Shown here piece by piece: positions 47,879-60,049 of a stretch of 64,000 bases of DNA (within the stretch, counting starts at the first letter, position 1; every line of letters begins with the position of its first letter). Source of the stretch: Hoplostethus atlanticus (Eukaryota > Chordata > Actinopteri > Trachichthyiformes > Trachichthyidae); NCBI GenBank assembly GCA_034670405.1, contig JAXDDX010000006.1:8530001-8594000 (forward strand). The letters are read 5' to 3'. The position numbers and the translations under genes were made by a program. The notes under the pieces were generated by a model. The model was not told where the DNA came from, did not search any database, and saw only the letters and a list, made by a program, of their open reading frames with translations.

Positions 47879-48946
47879 CAGGTGAGACCTGAAAGCTGCC
47901 TTTGTGTGGCAGCTGGCAGTAGGAACACTGCCCTTCACTGTGAGGTGTTCTCGACGTACACACACACACACACACACAGAAAAAAACACACACACTCGTT
48001 TATACATCTCGGGGAGTTATGGGGGCATACTTGGCAAAAAAATGTGGGGTTGAAAAACCGTTGCATGTTTGCAAATATAACAAAAATGCCTTTTTCTCGG
48101 TCTCTCCGAGGTAAACGGACATTTCAGAGCCATAAAGTTGCTCTGTTTTCCTTCTGCTTCTCCCCCAAATCTCCATTTCAGACACTAAACGCTCTCCCAT
48201 TTTCTCCTCCGCTGCACCTCAACTGTATCTGGTGCAGTTCAACTGGAGCTTGAAGAGCATGATAATATCTGGTCGTCTATACCGCGTCGTGGTCGGCATA
48301 TTAACGGCAAAAAAAACAAAAAACGCTGCTCCAGAAGTGGATGTCAATACGTATCACGAGCACATATATACGAGCCTGCAAAATCTCCAGTTACATTTAT
48401 CTTTTTCCCGCAGCGAGAGTGGGAGGCAAGAGAGGGATGGAGAGAGAGAAAGAAAGGCAAGACTATGTGAAGAGATGGTTTTGATGTGTGGCTAATCAGG
48501 GCTGGCTGCCTCTCTGCAAGTCCACAGAGTTTGAGATTGAGGGAGCTTTAATGTGTGTTTTTTCACAGGAATTTTATCAGTGCCAGGCTCAGACTGAAGG
48601 TTTTTTTTTGCAGTCTTGAATCCTCTACTGTATTGCCTGTGAGACTCTCCTGTGCTACTTCAGTGCAGTTTGATTCTACTGTATGGGTTGCTGTTGACGG
48701 TGTGTATGTTTTCAATGTGTGTGGAGTTGCAGATATGTCTTCCCTCCTTGTTGAAGTTGTTGTGTTAAAGCTGTTCAAATGAAAGTTTACACTCTCGGCA
48801 TCACTCGAGATAGTAGTTTAATGACCCATTCCCGGTGTGCAACGTTGGTGGTGGAGCAGCCAACACCGACTGTGTACTGATCTGTACTCCTGTTTGTTTA
48901 CCTCTCCCCAGGAGGGGCCCTGCAGACAGCAGCCGCGCCAGGCACC

Positions 48947-49117
48947 ATGAGGCAGCGAGTCTGGCCTGAGAGAGAGGAGAAATCACCCTTCATCACTCTC
49001 AACCGGGCCGGCCAGAGGAAGAGACACAGCTCACAGCAGCAGCAGCAGCAGCAGCATCAGCATCAGCAGCAGCGGCAGCACGCGCCACAACAGGAAGGCG
49101 CTAACACACACATCTGA
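48947..49117 (+). CDS. upstream ORF encoding polyglutamine, ext1 leader
   Basis: ATG in context GGCACCATGA (A at -3) opens a 56-codon frame beginning MRQRVWPEREEKSPFITLNR. It continues with a basic KRH segment, a run of seven Gln, further His/Gln repeats from CAG/CAT codons, and a stop TGA at 49115-49117. It precedes the ext1 start by 293 nt. It may be translated and reduce ext1 initiation, or it may simply be a CAG-rich leader. It resembles no domain I know. Confidence 0.4.
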   Translation: MRQRVWPEREEKSPFITLNRAGQRKRHSSQQQQQQQHQHQQQRQHAPQQEGANTHI

Positions 49118-49135
49118 GAGAACAGCGGCGAGCCA

Positions 49136-49159
49136 ATGGGGAAGACGGAGATAGACTGA
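49136..49159 (+). promoter_or_regulatory. short upstream ORF 2 in ext1 leader
   Basis: Seven codons (MGKTEID) then TGA, with A at -3 relative to the ATG. Confidence 0.3.
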
Positions 49160-49197
49160 GCGAGCCGATTCAGTATCTCAAGATTGCGTCAGTCTAA

Positions 49198-49278
49198 ATG
49201 GCCAACCGGACTGGGCCACACTTAGAGGCAGCGATGCCCACGTTAACACATTGTCCTCCGTTAGACCCCCCTTGTTAG
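49198..49278 (+). promoter_or_regulatory. short upstream ORF 3 in ext1 leader
   Basis: Twenty-six codons opening MANRTGPHLEAAMPTLTHCP, with G at +4, ending TAG 131 nt before the ext1 ATG. Confidence 0.3.
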
Positions 49279-49409
49279 AAGTCACAAGTCAACCCCCCTG
49301 TGAGGCTAGACAGCTGAGGGGCTAGAGTAATAGAGGAGCAGAGGACGAGCGAGAGAGAGAGAGAGAGAGATAGAGGGGGAAAAAAAAGTCGAGACAGTGA
49401 CGGGCCTCC

Positions 49410-50356
49410 ATGCAGGCGCGTAAGAAGTATGTTCTGCTGGGCTTGTGTGCGTGCTGCTGGCTACTCCTCTTTTACTGGGGCGGAGGAGTCCAGGTGCGTC
49501 TGCTCCGGCTGCTGACGCGCCAGAGGGGTGAGGTGGCGCGCCCCTGGCCCAACTGGACCGACCGAGCCTTCCTGCCCCGCTATGCCCACCTGGACGAGCT
49601 CCAGACGGACCCGGGGACGGCCGAATCGCCCCGCCAGCGCCAGCAGGCGTGGTCGGGCATCTACAGGGACAGCCGCTGCCGCATGGACACCTGTTTCGAT
49701 TTCTCCCGGTGCCGCCGGAGAGGACGGGAAGGCTTCAGGGTGTACGTGTACCCCCCGGAGAAAAACGAGCGCGTGTCGGAGAGCTATAGGAAGATCCTGA
49801 CGTCTATAGGCGAGTCGCGGTACTACACGTCGGACCCCCGCGAGGCCTGTCTGTTTGTGTTGGGGATCGACACGCTGGACCGGGACCAGCTATCGGGGCA
49901 GTTTGTACCCAGTCTGGACGAGCGTATCCGTGGTTACCCACTGTGGAACGACGGGCGTAACCACCTGATTTTCAACCTGTACTCGGGCACCTGGCCCAAC
50001 TACACAGAGGACCTGGGCTTTAACATCGGCCAGGCCATCTTAGCCAAAGCCAGCCTCAACACGGAACACTTCAGGCCGGGCTTTGACGTCTCCATCCCCC
50101 TGTTCTCGAAGGAGCACCCGCAGAAGGGCGGGGAGCGGGGCTGGCTGGTGCGCAACACCATCCCGCCGCGCAGGAAGTACCTGCTGATGTTCAAAGGGAA
50201 GCGCTATCTCACGGGCATCGGCTCGGACACCCGCAACGCCCTCCACCACATCCACAACGGGAAGGACATCGTCTCGCTGACGACGTGCCGCCACGGGAAG
50301 GACTGGGAGAAGCACAAAGACGCCCGCTGCGACCATGACAACCTGGAGTACGAGAG
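49410..50356 (+). CDS. ext1: exostosin-1 exon 1 (heparan sulfate co-polymerase, N-terminal part)
   Basis: It starts [10 protein letters not shown] and runs 315 codons plus 2 nt to the donor GAGAG|GTAAGA, phase 2, the same break as in the first coding exon of human EXT1 (after NTEYE). EXT1 with EXT2 forms the Golgi complex that polymerises heparan sulfate by adding alternating GlcA and GlcNAc. The protein is type II: short cytoplasmic start, membrane anchor at residues 7-26, variable stem to about 85, then the exostosin (GT47) domain with the cysteine cluster C90, C95, C101. Conserved blocks are FRVYVYP (109-115), [23 protein letters not shown] (154-162), [19 protein letters not shown] (183-201) and [20 protein letters not shown]. 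Sequons lie at N48 and N197. The remaining exons, including the second catalytic domain, lie beyond 64,000. Codon third positions are strikingly GC-rich. Which fish ext1 paralogue this is cannot be decided here. Confidence 0.96.
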
Positions 50357-52145
50357 GTAAGATAGGGGGGTCGCGCTGGGGGATGCGGTAATGATGAGAG
50401 GTGAGATGTGGGTCAAGGCGGTCCTGCGGAAGGATTTACAGGAAGTGATGTCATAGAGGAAGGAAGTCTCAGTGTTGTTGTTGTTACTGGCTTCTCTTTT
50501 TGGACTTTGCCTGCTGTTTTATCGGTCCTCTCAGATGTCACTGATGTCAACGGTAGCTTTTTGTGTCCTCACCGGTTTATTTTTCTCTCTCTTTTATAGC
50601 TGTTGCAATTTTGACTGTTTGGGTTTATAGTGTTTGGCAGTTCGCTTTATGAGATCAAACACTTTAGACACAGACTCCAAGTCTCTGGAAACTCAGATTT
50701 AGGTCACTATTCACAACAATGGTCCTATTCTTATATAATCACTATTACAAGTACAGTTAAGCAAGAGTTGTAATGTGCTTAACTACTATAATAACTATAA
50801 GACCTCAAGAACTCATTTAATCCAGGTTATAAATTATTCTTATAGTAGAAGTTCAAGATGAAATTTCCACAGATGATGGCCGGAACATGGGCACCAGGAC
50901 AGGCACAGTGCAAGTGTAATGAGTCCCGTGTGTATAGTGCATTTACTCAGATTGGGCACACCAACGCACACAGGCTCAGATAGTTCATTATTGAACTAAA
51001 GGAAAGGCTCTGCTCGTGCTACCGGCTGGAGTCCATCACAGAATAAACCATTAACAACGCCCATCACTAGTGAACGAGTCGAAGGTTTAAGTCAAGCAGA
51101 TTGTGTCCATTTTCTTTGCACAATCGTTTTCATGTTGCCTTGTTGTTGTTGGTGCGTGCGAAATAAACTTCACCCTCTAGCTAGGGGCGTGAGGTGGGCA
51201 GAAGACACTGAAAAAGAGGAGATTGCAGCAACACTTGCAGTGCTGAGAGCTTTTGTTTATCAGTAAAACCGATGTGTTTTGGCACGTGGCCATCACCACA
51301 AACTTTCAATCATGTACATAGCATGGGTGGACATCAGGCTACCCAGGTGCATTACTGACAGGGTTTTTATTAATGAGCTTACCCAACAGCACAAATTACC
51401 TTAAAAGTACAATACAGATTAGTGTAGCCTATAAGGTTAAAGTTGTTATTTTCTCCACAATTAATAGCAGCAGGATTTTCTTTTCCACCGTCAAAACATC
51501 CCCAACCTAACACTGTAATTACACTGTAATTGTTTATTGCAATTCCAAATGGATGTTTATTCCATATGGGTAATTATTTATTGGTCTATTAAGAAGTTAA
51601 GTAAGTTTAAACAATTTCTCTGACATTTTTTTTTGGCAATGCACTCACTGAGCTCCTACCATCGCCATCCAAGCTTGCCTGTGTGCAAAGTTTTACGACA
51701 TGCTTTTCCTAGTTCTTAAATAGTGTGCACAATCAACAGGTAATAGAAAGCAGCCGGACTTGATGAACACATCCACTGGCAATCAAAATCACAAAGCTCA
51801 GTGGCGTTCTGGTTGAACCATTTTTATCGATCAGAAAACAATATTTGATTTGCACCACTGCGTTTAGTAGATCCGGGCCTGTATACTACATATCTAGTGG
51901 AAAGATGTTATAACACACTATACTGTCTGTGTCTACTATGTCTACTGAAGTTACTACAACAGTAATTACGTTGTTGTTACAGAGCAGCGATGTCCTCGAA
52001 CACTATCGTCTATTTCACTGCTACTTACTCCACTTACTCTTCACAAAAACAAGCTGGAGTGCCGGCAGAGCTCCCCATTATAAAGTCCATGCCCATCCCT
52101 TCATACCGAGGACAGGATAGTCTGATGAAGCGGAACAGTCAGAGA

Positions 52146-52195
52146 GAGGAGGAGGAGGAGGAGGAGGAGGAGGGAGGAGGAGGTCAAGGTCAGGG
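52146..52195. repeat. (GGA)n purine-rich repeat
   Basis: Run of GAG/GGA triplets in ext1 intron 1. Confidence 0.85.
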
Positions 52196-52480
52196 GAAGG
52201 AAGAATGAGCAGAACAAGCTGTCTGTTATCAAGGTTCCTCTATAATAGAATCAGACCAGGGAGCAATTTTTAAAAAGCATAGCACAAAATTGTCTTTGTT
52301 CCATTGTAAGCCAACAAATAGACAAAGATGAACCAAATCCCTTGTTGGATTCAGACAGTCAGGGAGCAGAGCAAGCTCAGGTCACCACCAGCGCTGGAGG
52401 TCTGCGGATGGTTAGAGTTGTTTAAGTCTCTTCAAGAAACAGCATGCTGAAACGTGCTGATCCTCACTGTGCTTTGACTG

Positions 52481-52481
<1 letters not shown>

Positions 52482-52521
<40 letters not shown>
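52482..52521. repeat. (TC)n microsatellite
   Basis: About 20 TC units, complementary to the GA-rich run 300 bp earlier. Confidence 0.95.
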
Positions 52522-52524
<3 letters not shown>

Positions 52525-53572
52525 GGACTTTCCTGGCATGGGGGAAACCAACTGATTAGTCGCAAAAAAAATGTAAGCCGTGTACGGTGCAGACTGTTGG
52601 AAGTGGTTCCAGGCGCGCTCAAACAAACTGAGGGTATTTTGAAACTGTACAATATGACTTTTCAAAAATCTGCCCCAGGAGCAGCCGTTAGGTAGCGGTT
52701 CTAGTCCAAGCACAGCTCTAGCTGTGGGCTATAACTGTCTACCTTTGGGCTTGTTTACATTGGGCCGGGCAGTAAGGGAGATGGAGTCGAGTCCCTTGCT
52801 CAACGCGGTATGAATGAGCTCATTTATTCCACACAGCCCGCTACTCTGACACCCGTGTGGGGCAGGGAGGGAGGGAGGGAGGGATGAAGAGGGGGGGGGG
52901 CAGAGGGAGAGGAGGGGGGTCCCATGTGGTGTTTTGCGGTAGATTCGGCCGAAGGGTCTGAGGGTGTAAGGGTGTGAATGGGGGAGTCGGTGTGAGAGAC
53001 AGCAGCCGTTTGTAAGAAAAACACAAAAAGTTGGATGGTTTTTTTTCTCCCCCTTTTTTTGTATGAAGTCTTTTTCTTTCTCTCGTTGTCAGGGGTTGGA
53101 AATAAGGGGTCTTTTGGCCTTGGAGAGAGAGAGGTGTGAAGGAGGGACGGGGGAGGGAAGGGAGGGGAGGGAGGGAAGGTGTTGGGTGTGGGTTAGATCC
53201 ACCGCTCTCTCTCTCTCTCTCTCTTTGCTTTACACAACCCCGGGGAGAGAAGGAGGACATTTCTGAGGGGATAACAGGAGAACCGTGGAGACGGTGGAGT
53301 CAAAACCAATGAAAGGAAAAGAGAGACGCAACAATAAACTGACAGCAGGAGCAAGACGAAGCTACAGCTGGCTACACCTTCTCTCCTCCATCTGTCTGTC
53401 TGCTCTCCCTCTTTCATCCTTCCTCAGTTTCCGACCCTCCCCATTAGCGTTCACCCCTCTAGTCCTCTCTCGTCCGACACTCGGCGTCTGAAATACTACT
53501 ACACACTAGTTTGTGTGTCTCGCCCGTGTCACCACCCACGTGTGTTTGTGTGTGTACGAGTGACTTTGTGTT

Positions 53573-53573
<1 letters not shown>

Positions 53574-53627
<54 letters not shown>
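53574..53627. repeat. (GT)n microsatellite
   Basis: About 26 GT units. Confidence 0.95.
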
Positions 53628-53628
<1 letters not shown>

Positions 53629-54357
53629 CTGTGTCACGGTCAGCGAGGCTCTTAGACGGTGCCACCGGGTTAATGAGCCCCGTGCATCTGGTACCGCCGG
53701 CAGATTAGCCCTGAGGGACCCGGACAAGACAGCAACACCGGCAAGAGGACGGAGAGCAGGGGGAGGAGGAGGAGGAGGAGGAGGAGTCCTGGACAGAGTA
53801 GACAGATCAATAGACAGTCAAGTGTGACATAATCTTTCTGGCCAAATAAGGGACTGCGGATTGCTGTCAGACCAAAATGAAAATGAATAAAAAGATTGTC
53901 TCTAACTACGTCTGTTGACTATTTTGCTTTAGACATTTCCTCTAATATGGATTTCTTTATTTGATGAGATGGATTTTGATGAGGTTTTGAAGCCGCAATG
54001 AAAACAGATAACTTTGATAACACAAGTGTCACTTTCACTGCATTCATTCTCCTAAAGATGGCAGCATGCATCGCTGACCTGGTATGGATCTAATAATATA
54101 ATAAAAAAAATGTTCAGACCTGCACACACCGCAACGATAACGAAACACCACCGTGGTTGTTAGCAACATATATTAAAAAAAACTAAAACATAGTTGTTCA
54201 CTCATTTAAAGGACAGACCGATTGGTAAATAGGAACCAAATTTTCGGATTTTGAGTATTTTGTGTAGGCAGAAAAAGGGTTTCAATGTCAAGGTTTCCCT
54301 CATGCCAAGATGACGACCACACTTGTCTACGGGATGTGACATGCAGTGGCAGGTGTC

Positions 54358-54358
<1 letters not shown>

Positions 54359-54398
<40 letters not shown>
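54359..54398. repeat. (GT)n microsatellite
   Basis: About 20 GT units. Confidence 0.95.
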
Positions 54399-54734
54399 AT
54401 GGATTATGTATGATAAGAGGAACAGTAGGAGGAAACACAGAGGAAGAGGTGGAGAGGTGGACCCGGTGGCACCCAAGGCAACGAGAGGAGCAAGACAGAA
54501 AGGGAAGAAAGGGGAAATGTCAAGCGATAGAGCAAAAAAAAAAAAAAAGGAAAAAACACACAGGAGGGAGACCGCAGGCAACGAGAGGACCCGGAGAGAA
54601 TGAGATGGGGCGAGAGACAGGGTGACAGAGTGAGAGAGAGAGAGACAGCAAGAGAAAGGGAATTGGAAGAGAGGGGATACTTGAAGCGAGGGAGAGGCTG
54701 TGCTGCAGCCTAATGGCCTAGTTTCCCACTTTGG

Positions 54735-54781
54735 AGGAGGAGGAGGAGGAGGAGAGGAGGAGGAGAGGAGGAGGAGGAGAG
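54735..54781. repeat. (GGA)n repeat with slips
   Basis: GGA units interrupted by single GA slips. Confidence 0.85.
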
Positions 54782-54832
54782 CACGGTACGGGGAATGTAG
54801 ATGAGGAAGGGTGTGAAGAGAGAGAGGGGGTA

Positions 54833-54900
54833 GTCTCTCTCTCTCTCTCTCTCGCTCTCTCTCTCTGTCTCTCACCGGCACACACACACACATTCTCATT

Positions 54901-54966
<66 letters not shown>
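54833..54966. repeat. (CT)n compound microsatellite
   Basis: Two CT arrays (54,835-54,872 interrupted, and 54,907-54,966, about 30 units) flank a short CA run. Confidence 0.93.
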
Positions 54967-54967
<1 letters not shown>

Positions 54968-55283
54968 GCAGTACTTTAGCAGTAGTTAAACAGCCAAGGC
55001 TCCGACTGTGAGGTAAAACGTAGACCCAGTTTTAACACTTTTATTGTACATAAAACATGTTTTTTTCACAGTTTTAAAAAAAATATCTTGCATAGTTCCA
55101 TAGATTTTCTAGCGGATTCTCACCAGGAAGTACCACAGGAAAGGGTTGTTGGACCGGGAGATCGGGGCTGACCGTCAGGGAGAGATGAATTGTGTCGAGG
55201 AGAGGAGGTGTAATGGCAGAACGCTGTACCTCACCGACGGGCCTGGTCGCGTGAAGGCTGGTCATTGAAGGAACTCAAGGTTG

Positions 55284-55463
<180 letters not shown>

Positions 55464-55830
55464 TAACAGTACAGGATGCACTCAGCATGTTGATCAGTAG
55501 AAGCAGAGCTGAGACTGGAGGACCGGAAGAGAGGAAGCACCAAGTTATTGGATGTGAAGGAACAGAAAGTTAGAGGGGGGATGCTTCAGAAACACTCTCT
55601 CATGCATTATACAGATATGAAACAGGATACGTGCAGTCAGCTGTTGTGTCGCCACGTGCCTGAAAACACGATCGCTCCTGTAAAGATTTCACCGCGGCGC
55701 TAAAAACCGAATCGGCGCTGGAAATCAACGTTGGTGTCATCCACCGGCAGACATCATAAAAGGCCCTCAAGGCCGCCATCGTCCTGCACTTACTGCTTCC
55801 TTGTGTGCACACACTTTACATAAATATGTG

Positions 55831-55867
55831 TCTGTGTGTGTGTGTGAGTGTGTGTGTGTCCCTCTAC

Positions 55868-55902
<35 letters not shown>

Positions 55903-55984
55903 TGAGATCCTGGCAAGTCAAATAAGAAATGCTACACCCCAATGTAATTAGGGCTTGTGAAATTGTACCTCTAGAGATGCTGTG

Positions 55985-56035
<51 letters not shown>
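55831..56035. repeat. cluster of three (GT)n arrays
   Basis: GT arrays at 55,834-55,859, 55,872-55,899 and 55,987-56,034 in the same orientation. Confidence 0.93.
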
Positions 56036-56036
<1 letters not shown>

Positions 56037-56224
56037 TTTGTGTGGCCCATCTCCACTGTTTTTGTCTCTTAGAATACTTAGAAATGAGAGACAGCCTCAG
56101 TATTCTCTGGCCTTCCCTTCTTTCCAGCTCTTTCCTTTCTTGTCCCACACACCCTCCTCCTCCCCCCCCCTCCTCCCCCATCCTCCTCCTCCCCCCCCTC
56201 CTCGCTGTGCTCGGTGATTTCGTC

Positions 56225-56295
56225 AAGTCAGGTCAAATGTATTTATAAAGCAGGACAGGGTTGTCACAAAGTGCTTCACAGTGCAACCAACAATA
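56225..56295. repeat. dispersed fish repeat fragment
   Basis: AAATGTATTTATAAAGCAGG, then a segment ending AAAGTGCTTCACAGTGCAACC. This matches the 'tttatatagcac...aaagtgctttaca' theme widespread in teleosts. Confidence 0.5.
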
Positions 56296-56299
56296 CACG

Positions 56300-59200
56300 C
56301 AGGGCTTGAAATGAACTTCTTGTCTCACTAGTCGATGTGACTGATGGATTTCAGAGTTACCAGCCACTCTTTTTTTTCACTTCTTTAAATATGGTCTGCA
56401 GGAATTGGGATGCAGAAATTGTAACTGCATTGCATCATCTTTATTAATCAATGTATTACAAGTATTATTCCACTAATCTTCATATCACCCAAGTCCTCCT
56501 GCAGATGATTGTCCTGCACGCCTCCTACTATCTCTCCCAGTTCCAGTGTACATCCTTTAGCCCCGCCTCTCCACGGAGGAGAACTTTGATTCAACTTTGT
56601 ACTGATACACACAGTTGTCACACAAACAGTCAAAACACAAAACACTTCTTCTCTCTTGTCCTTTTGTTCCGGACAGTCGCCCTGTTTGAGCCGGACAGCC
56701 TGCCGAAGGTTAGGAGAGGAAAGGTCTTAGTGACGCATCGGGAGCCTCCATCATGGGCGGTACCCAAGCATGCAGCTAATCACCTGCTCTCTAATTGATT
56801 CAATCTTCTGCACTTTACTGTGAACAAAATATCCTTTTTCCCACTAAGCCGATTTGCCACAGTGCTTCTGTTTTTAGCCTCCTCTTTATTTTAAGTGTTT
56901 CATTCCAAAAAGCCATATCTCCATTTTCAATATATCATTTTTTTTTTTTTACCTCACATTCACTGTGAATATTTCCAATTACCTATAAAGACATCCTCTG
57001 AAATAAAAGTGTTTCACGAAAGAAGAATAAAAGAATAAAAGATAAGTCGATGTTGAAATCAGGCCAGAGGATTTTCAGCACCACAATAATACTTACATGC
57101 CAGTAATCATTTTGTGAGAGTAGGTATCACTTTTTTCAAATGGTGGATTAAGTCAATCTGCTTTAATTGGCCGCCGGCCGGTGCTGGATCCAGGGAGAGC
57201 CAGTCCACTGCCTCAACTCTCGCCTCACCCCCCACCCTCCCCCCCCCAGCCTGCCACAAGGGCTAACTCATTAGCGCGCCCTTCTTCCTTCCTTCCCTTC
57301 TTTATATTTTCCTCAAATCGTTATTTCGAGCCGTGTTGTGCGGCTGGTAATGCCCGGCTGCTTTGCGAGATCACTTTAGCCGTAATCCCTGGCTTTACTA
57401 CCCTCTGCCTGCCGGGTTGACCTCGTGGTGTTTCACTGATTACGGACCTTACGTGGAAACAGTAGTCATTTAGAAATATGATGTCTTTGTTCAGCCGATC
57501 TTCCCCCGGTGCTTTGGGGCCAAGCGTGTAGGTCACACCGCTACAAGCCATGCCTATTTAGCAGTCCTGTCGGGCGTAACCTCAATTTGTTTGAAAGGAT
57601 TTCAGCATCTCTTTGACCCGTGTAGGCTGGATGAGCGGCGCTAGGTAGTTACAGTGGGCGCTTTGTGTTACACTGTTATTATGGGAGATTGGGCTTGTGA
57701 TTATGGCAACACATGCCTGAACATTTTCATTTTTCAGCATTTTTGTTTTTCACCAGAAACAAGTTTTTTGAGTGGCTGCGTAGCCACAGACAGAAATGTT
57801 TCCATAGCTGGGCCAAGGCACTGATGATGGTGGAGCGTTGAAACAGTTGTACTTTCTGCCCCTTTCAAAATAAAATTAATTCCTGCATAGTCTATGACTC
57901 GGGGAATCCTATTGAATACCCTTCGAAAAATGGATTCTTGTAATCGGGGAGGGGTGTTCAGCGTTGGTGCAGAAGTACAAATGCCTGGGGATGAGAAAAG
58001 TACGAGCCAGCCTGAACCACTGAGTCTATTTGTCTGTTTGCCAGGGGGAAATGATCCTCTCTGTTTGATTGGTAGATGTTTGATTTGTCATTAAGGAATT
58101 GTGATTGTTTGTGATGATGATGATGATGAACAGGGTTAGCTCTGTTAGCTCTGGCTAACTGTGTTGATAACCTCTGCTGGAGGATATAAGGGAACATATC
58201 CCACAAAGATCAAGTCATATGTTCAAAAAAACTGCAAACACATTCTTAAGTTATAGAGAGAACTTCCTTTTCAACACAGCATAGACCATTCACTGTAAAT
58301 GGTTGTTGCGCAATCTGCTTGTTTGGGTGTCAAATGGACAAATGAGCTTGCACTGCACTGTTTGTATGAACAGGCTGCTAAGGAAAACTCAAGTCAGTCA
58401 TTTGCTAGTTGATTGCTTGTGAATAACATCGGTGCCACCTTGACAATAAGGAAAGCAACTATTTTCTCCTCATCCACACCACACCATAGCTGTTGATGTT
58501 TTTTTCATGAGTGGGTGGCTTACAGACTATATAGCCTATATAGACCTGAGTGTATATTGAGTAGGTGGTTCCAGTCTGTCAGGTGCCTCTCGGGTTTCTT
58601 AAGGAAGGCCGTTTGGCCCCGGGGCTCCCTCACTAGTGTGGATGTCCCTCTTAATGGGCGCCCATTCAGCGCCCTAATCGGGCCCTTTATGAGCACCAAC
58701 CAGCACCACGGCGATCATAGCAGGAAAAGCCCTCGGCGTCCTCGCTCGCTTTTGTCCAGGCCAACTGGAGCGGAAAGGCTTTGACAATGCGAGTTGCGAG
58801 AGAGCAGAGAGAGAAAGAAAAGAGAGAGAGGGGGGGAGAGAGAGAGAGAGAGAGATCTCATTCCTTATGCTGTTAAGGAGCAGAGACTCCCCTCACTGGC
58901 CTGTTTTTCACTTGTTTTTTTGATATTTTCCACTTGACCCATGACCTCACCAAATGTCGTGAGAGTCTACTACGCCCTAGTAACCATGGAGACAATTAAG
59001 CCCAGTATCTTCCTTAAAACAGGTATTCTCTACTTTAAGAAAGACCCTTTGAATACGGTGATATCAACGGACTAACGGAAGGAAAACGGGAAGGGACGTT
59101 CATTTATTGCTAATTTGAACACAATTTGAGCAAGTCATTAAAAAGAGACGCAGCATTCAGACCAGCTCACGTTGTGAAGATATATTTTTTCTCAAAGGAC

Positions 59201-59880
59201 CCCAAAGGACTCCAATTTTCCAAATTTGTCTTGGATGGATGCTTTGGTGCAAAATTAGGCAAAAAGAAATGTGTAGTGTGACTTTGCCATAAGATGAAAA
59301 GACTTTTTTTTCATCGTTTCAACCGCTGCTTTATTCCCTGTTTGATGTAGTTTGATGTAGTATGACGTGCCGGTCTTGAGATGAGTGACACATTGTGATA
59401 ATCCCAACCTCAGCAGTATGTGCTGCCCTATCAGGGTGGAAGTGATCCGTGTACTCCCATCTTTAGTATACAGCGAGGTATTGAGGTTAATTTGGGATTT
59501 GAAAAGGGGACGGGGGGGTCGACCCATCTACTCTGCCCTATCGTAGGCACTATTTTCAGACAAAATATGTTTTTCCTTCTGTTGCTAAATCACGAGCATT
59601 AAAGTGATTTATTGTAGCGATGGAGTTCATTCATCCATACCAATCAAAGATCTGTGGCTACGTAGGAGAGTTTTCCTTTTAGTAGAGACAACTAGCTTCC
59701 TAAAAGATATTCTTGTGCATTCTCACTTAGTATCTTAAGGAATACTTTATATTAAAGTTCATATTTTATTTAGTTTCTGACATGTTGGGCGAGTTTTTCA
59801 GCTTGTACATTATATTGTAAATGACATGTATTATTAATGTGCTATGCTGTTGTGCTTTTTGACTTCATTCTTAACCTTTT
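56300..59880. other. mostly unique part of ext1 intron 1
   Basis: The least repetitive stretch of the intron. Two blocks (57,120-57,480 and 58,600-58,780) are unusually even in composition and rich in homeodomain-type TAAT/ATTA and GCGC words, as seen in conserved non-coding elements. (GA)n lies at 58,798-58,855. Confidence 0.35.
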
Positions 59881-59882
59881 GT

Positions 59883-59925
59883 TATAGTATAGTATAGTAT
59901 AGTATAGTATAGTATAGTATAGTAT
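59883..59925. repeat. (AGTAT)8 pentanucleotide repeat
   Basis: Eight near-perfect units followed shortly by a (TA)n run at about 59,944-59,959. Confidence 0.93.
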
Positions 59926-60048
59926 GCATCTATGGGGGAAAAAATATATATATATATATTGCAAATTGGCAGAATGTATACATAGTAAAATACAGTGAGC
60001 TGTTTCTCTTTGATGTGTTTCTATCTGTCCCCATTCAAATAAACCTAG

Positions 60049-60049
60049 A

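Larger units (their letters stand above)
42270..48900. other. intergenic / ext1 upstream region
   Basis: No coding exon is supported. Content: an AT-rich stretch (42.6-42.85 kb); homeobox-motif-rich unique blocks at 43.40-43.68 and 43.92-44.06 kb; microsatellites at 44.2, 45.35, 46.1, 46.2, 47.34 and 47.95 kb; a (CAG)8 at 45,113-45,138; and a C10 run at 45,781. Frames here with runs of His-Thr or Cys-Val are repeat translations. Confidence 0.45.
48912..49409 (+). promoter_or_regulatory. ext1: ext1 5' leader
   Basis: A strong acceptor (TTTACCTCTCCCCAG) ends at 48,911, which suggests the ext1 coding exon begins at 48,912 and is preceded by an upstream leader exon. Alternatively the leader is unspliced. 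It holds a CAG/CAT repeat (49,035-49,080), three upstream ORFs and a (GA)n run (49,350-49,370) just before the start codon. Confidence 0.5.

Noticed and set aside
49528-49800. Plus-strand frame within ext1 exon 1
   Set aside because: Alternative-frame shadow of GC-rich ext1 codons, Arg/Pro/Ala-biased as expected.
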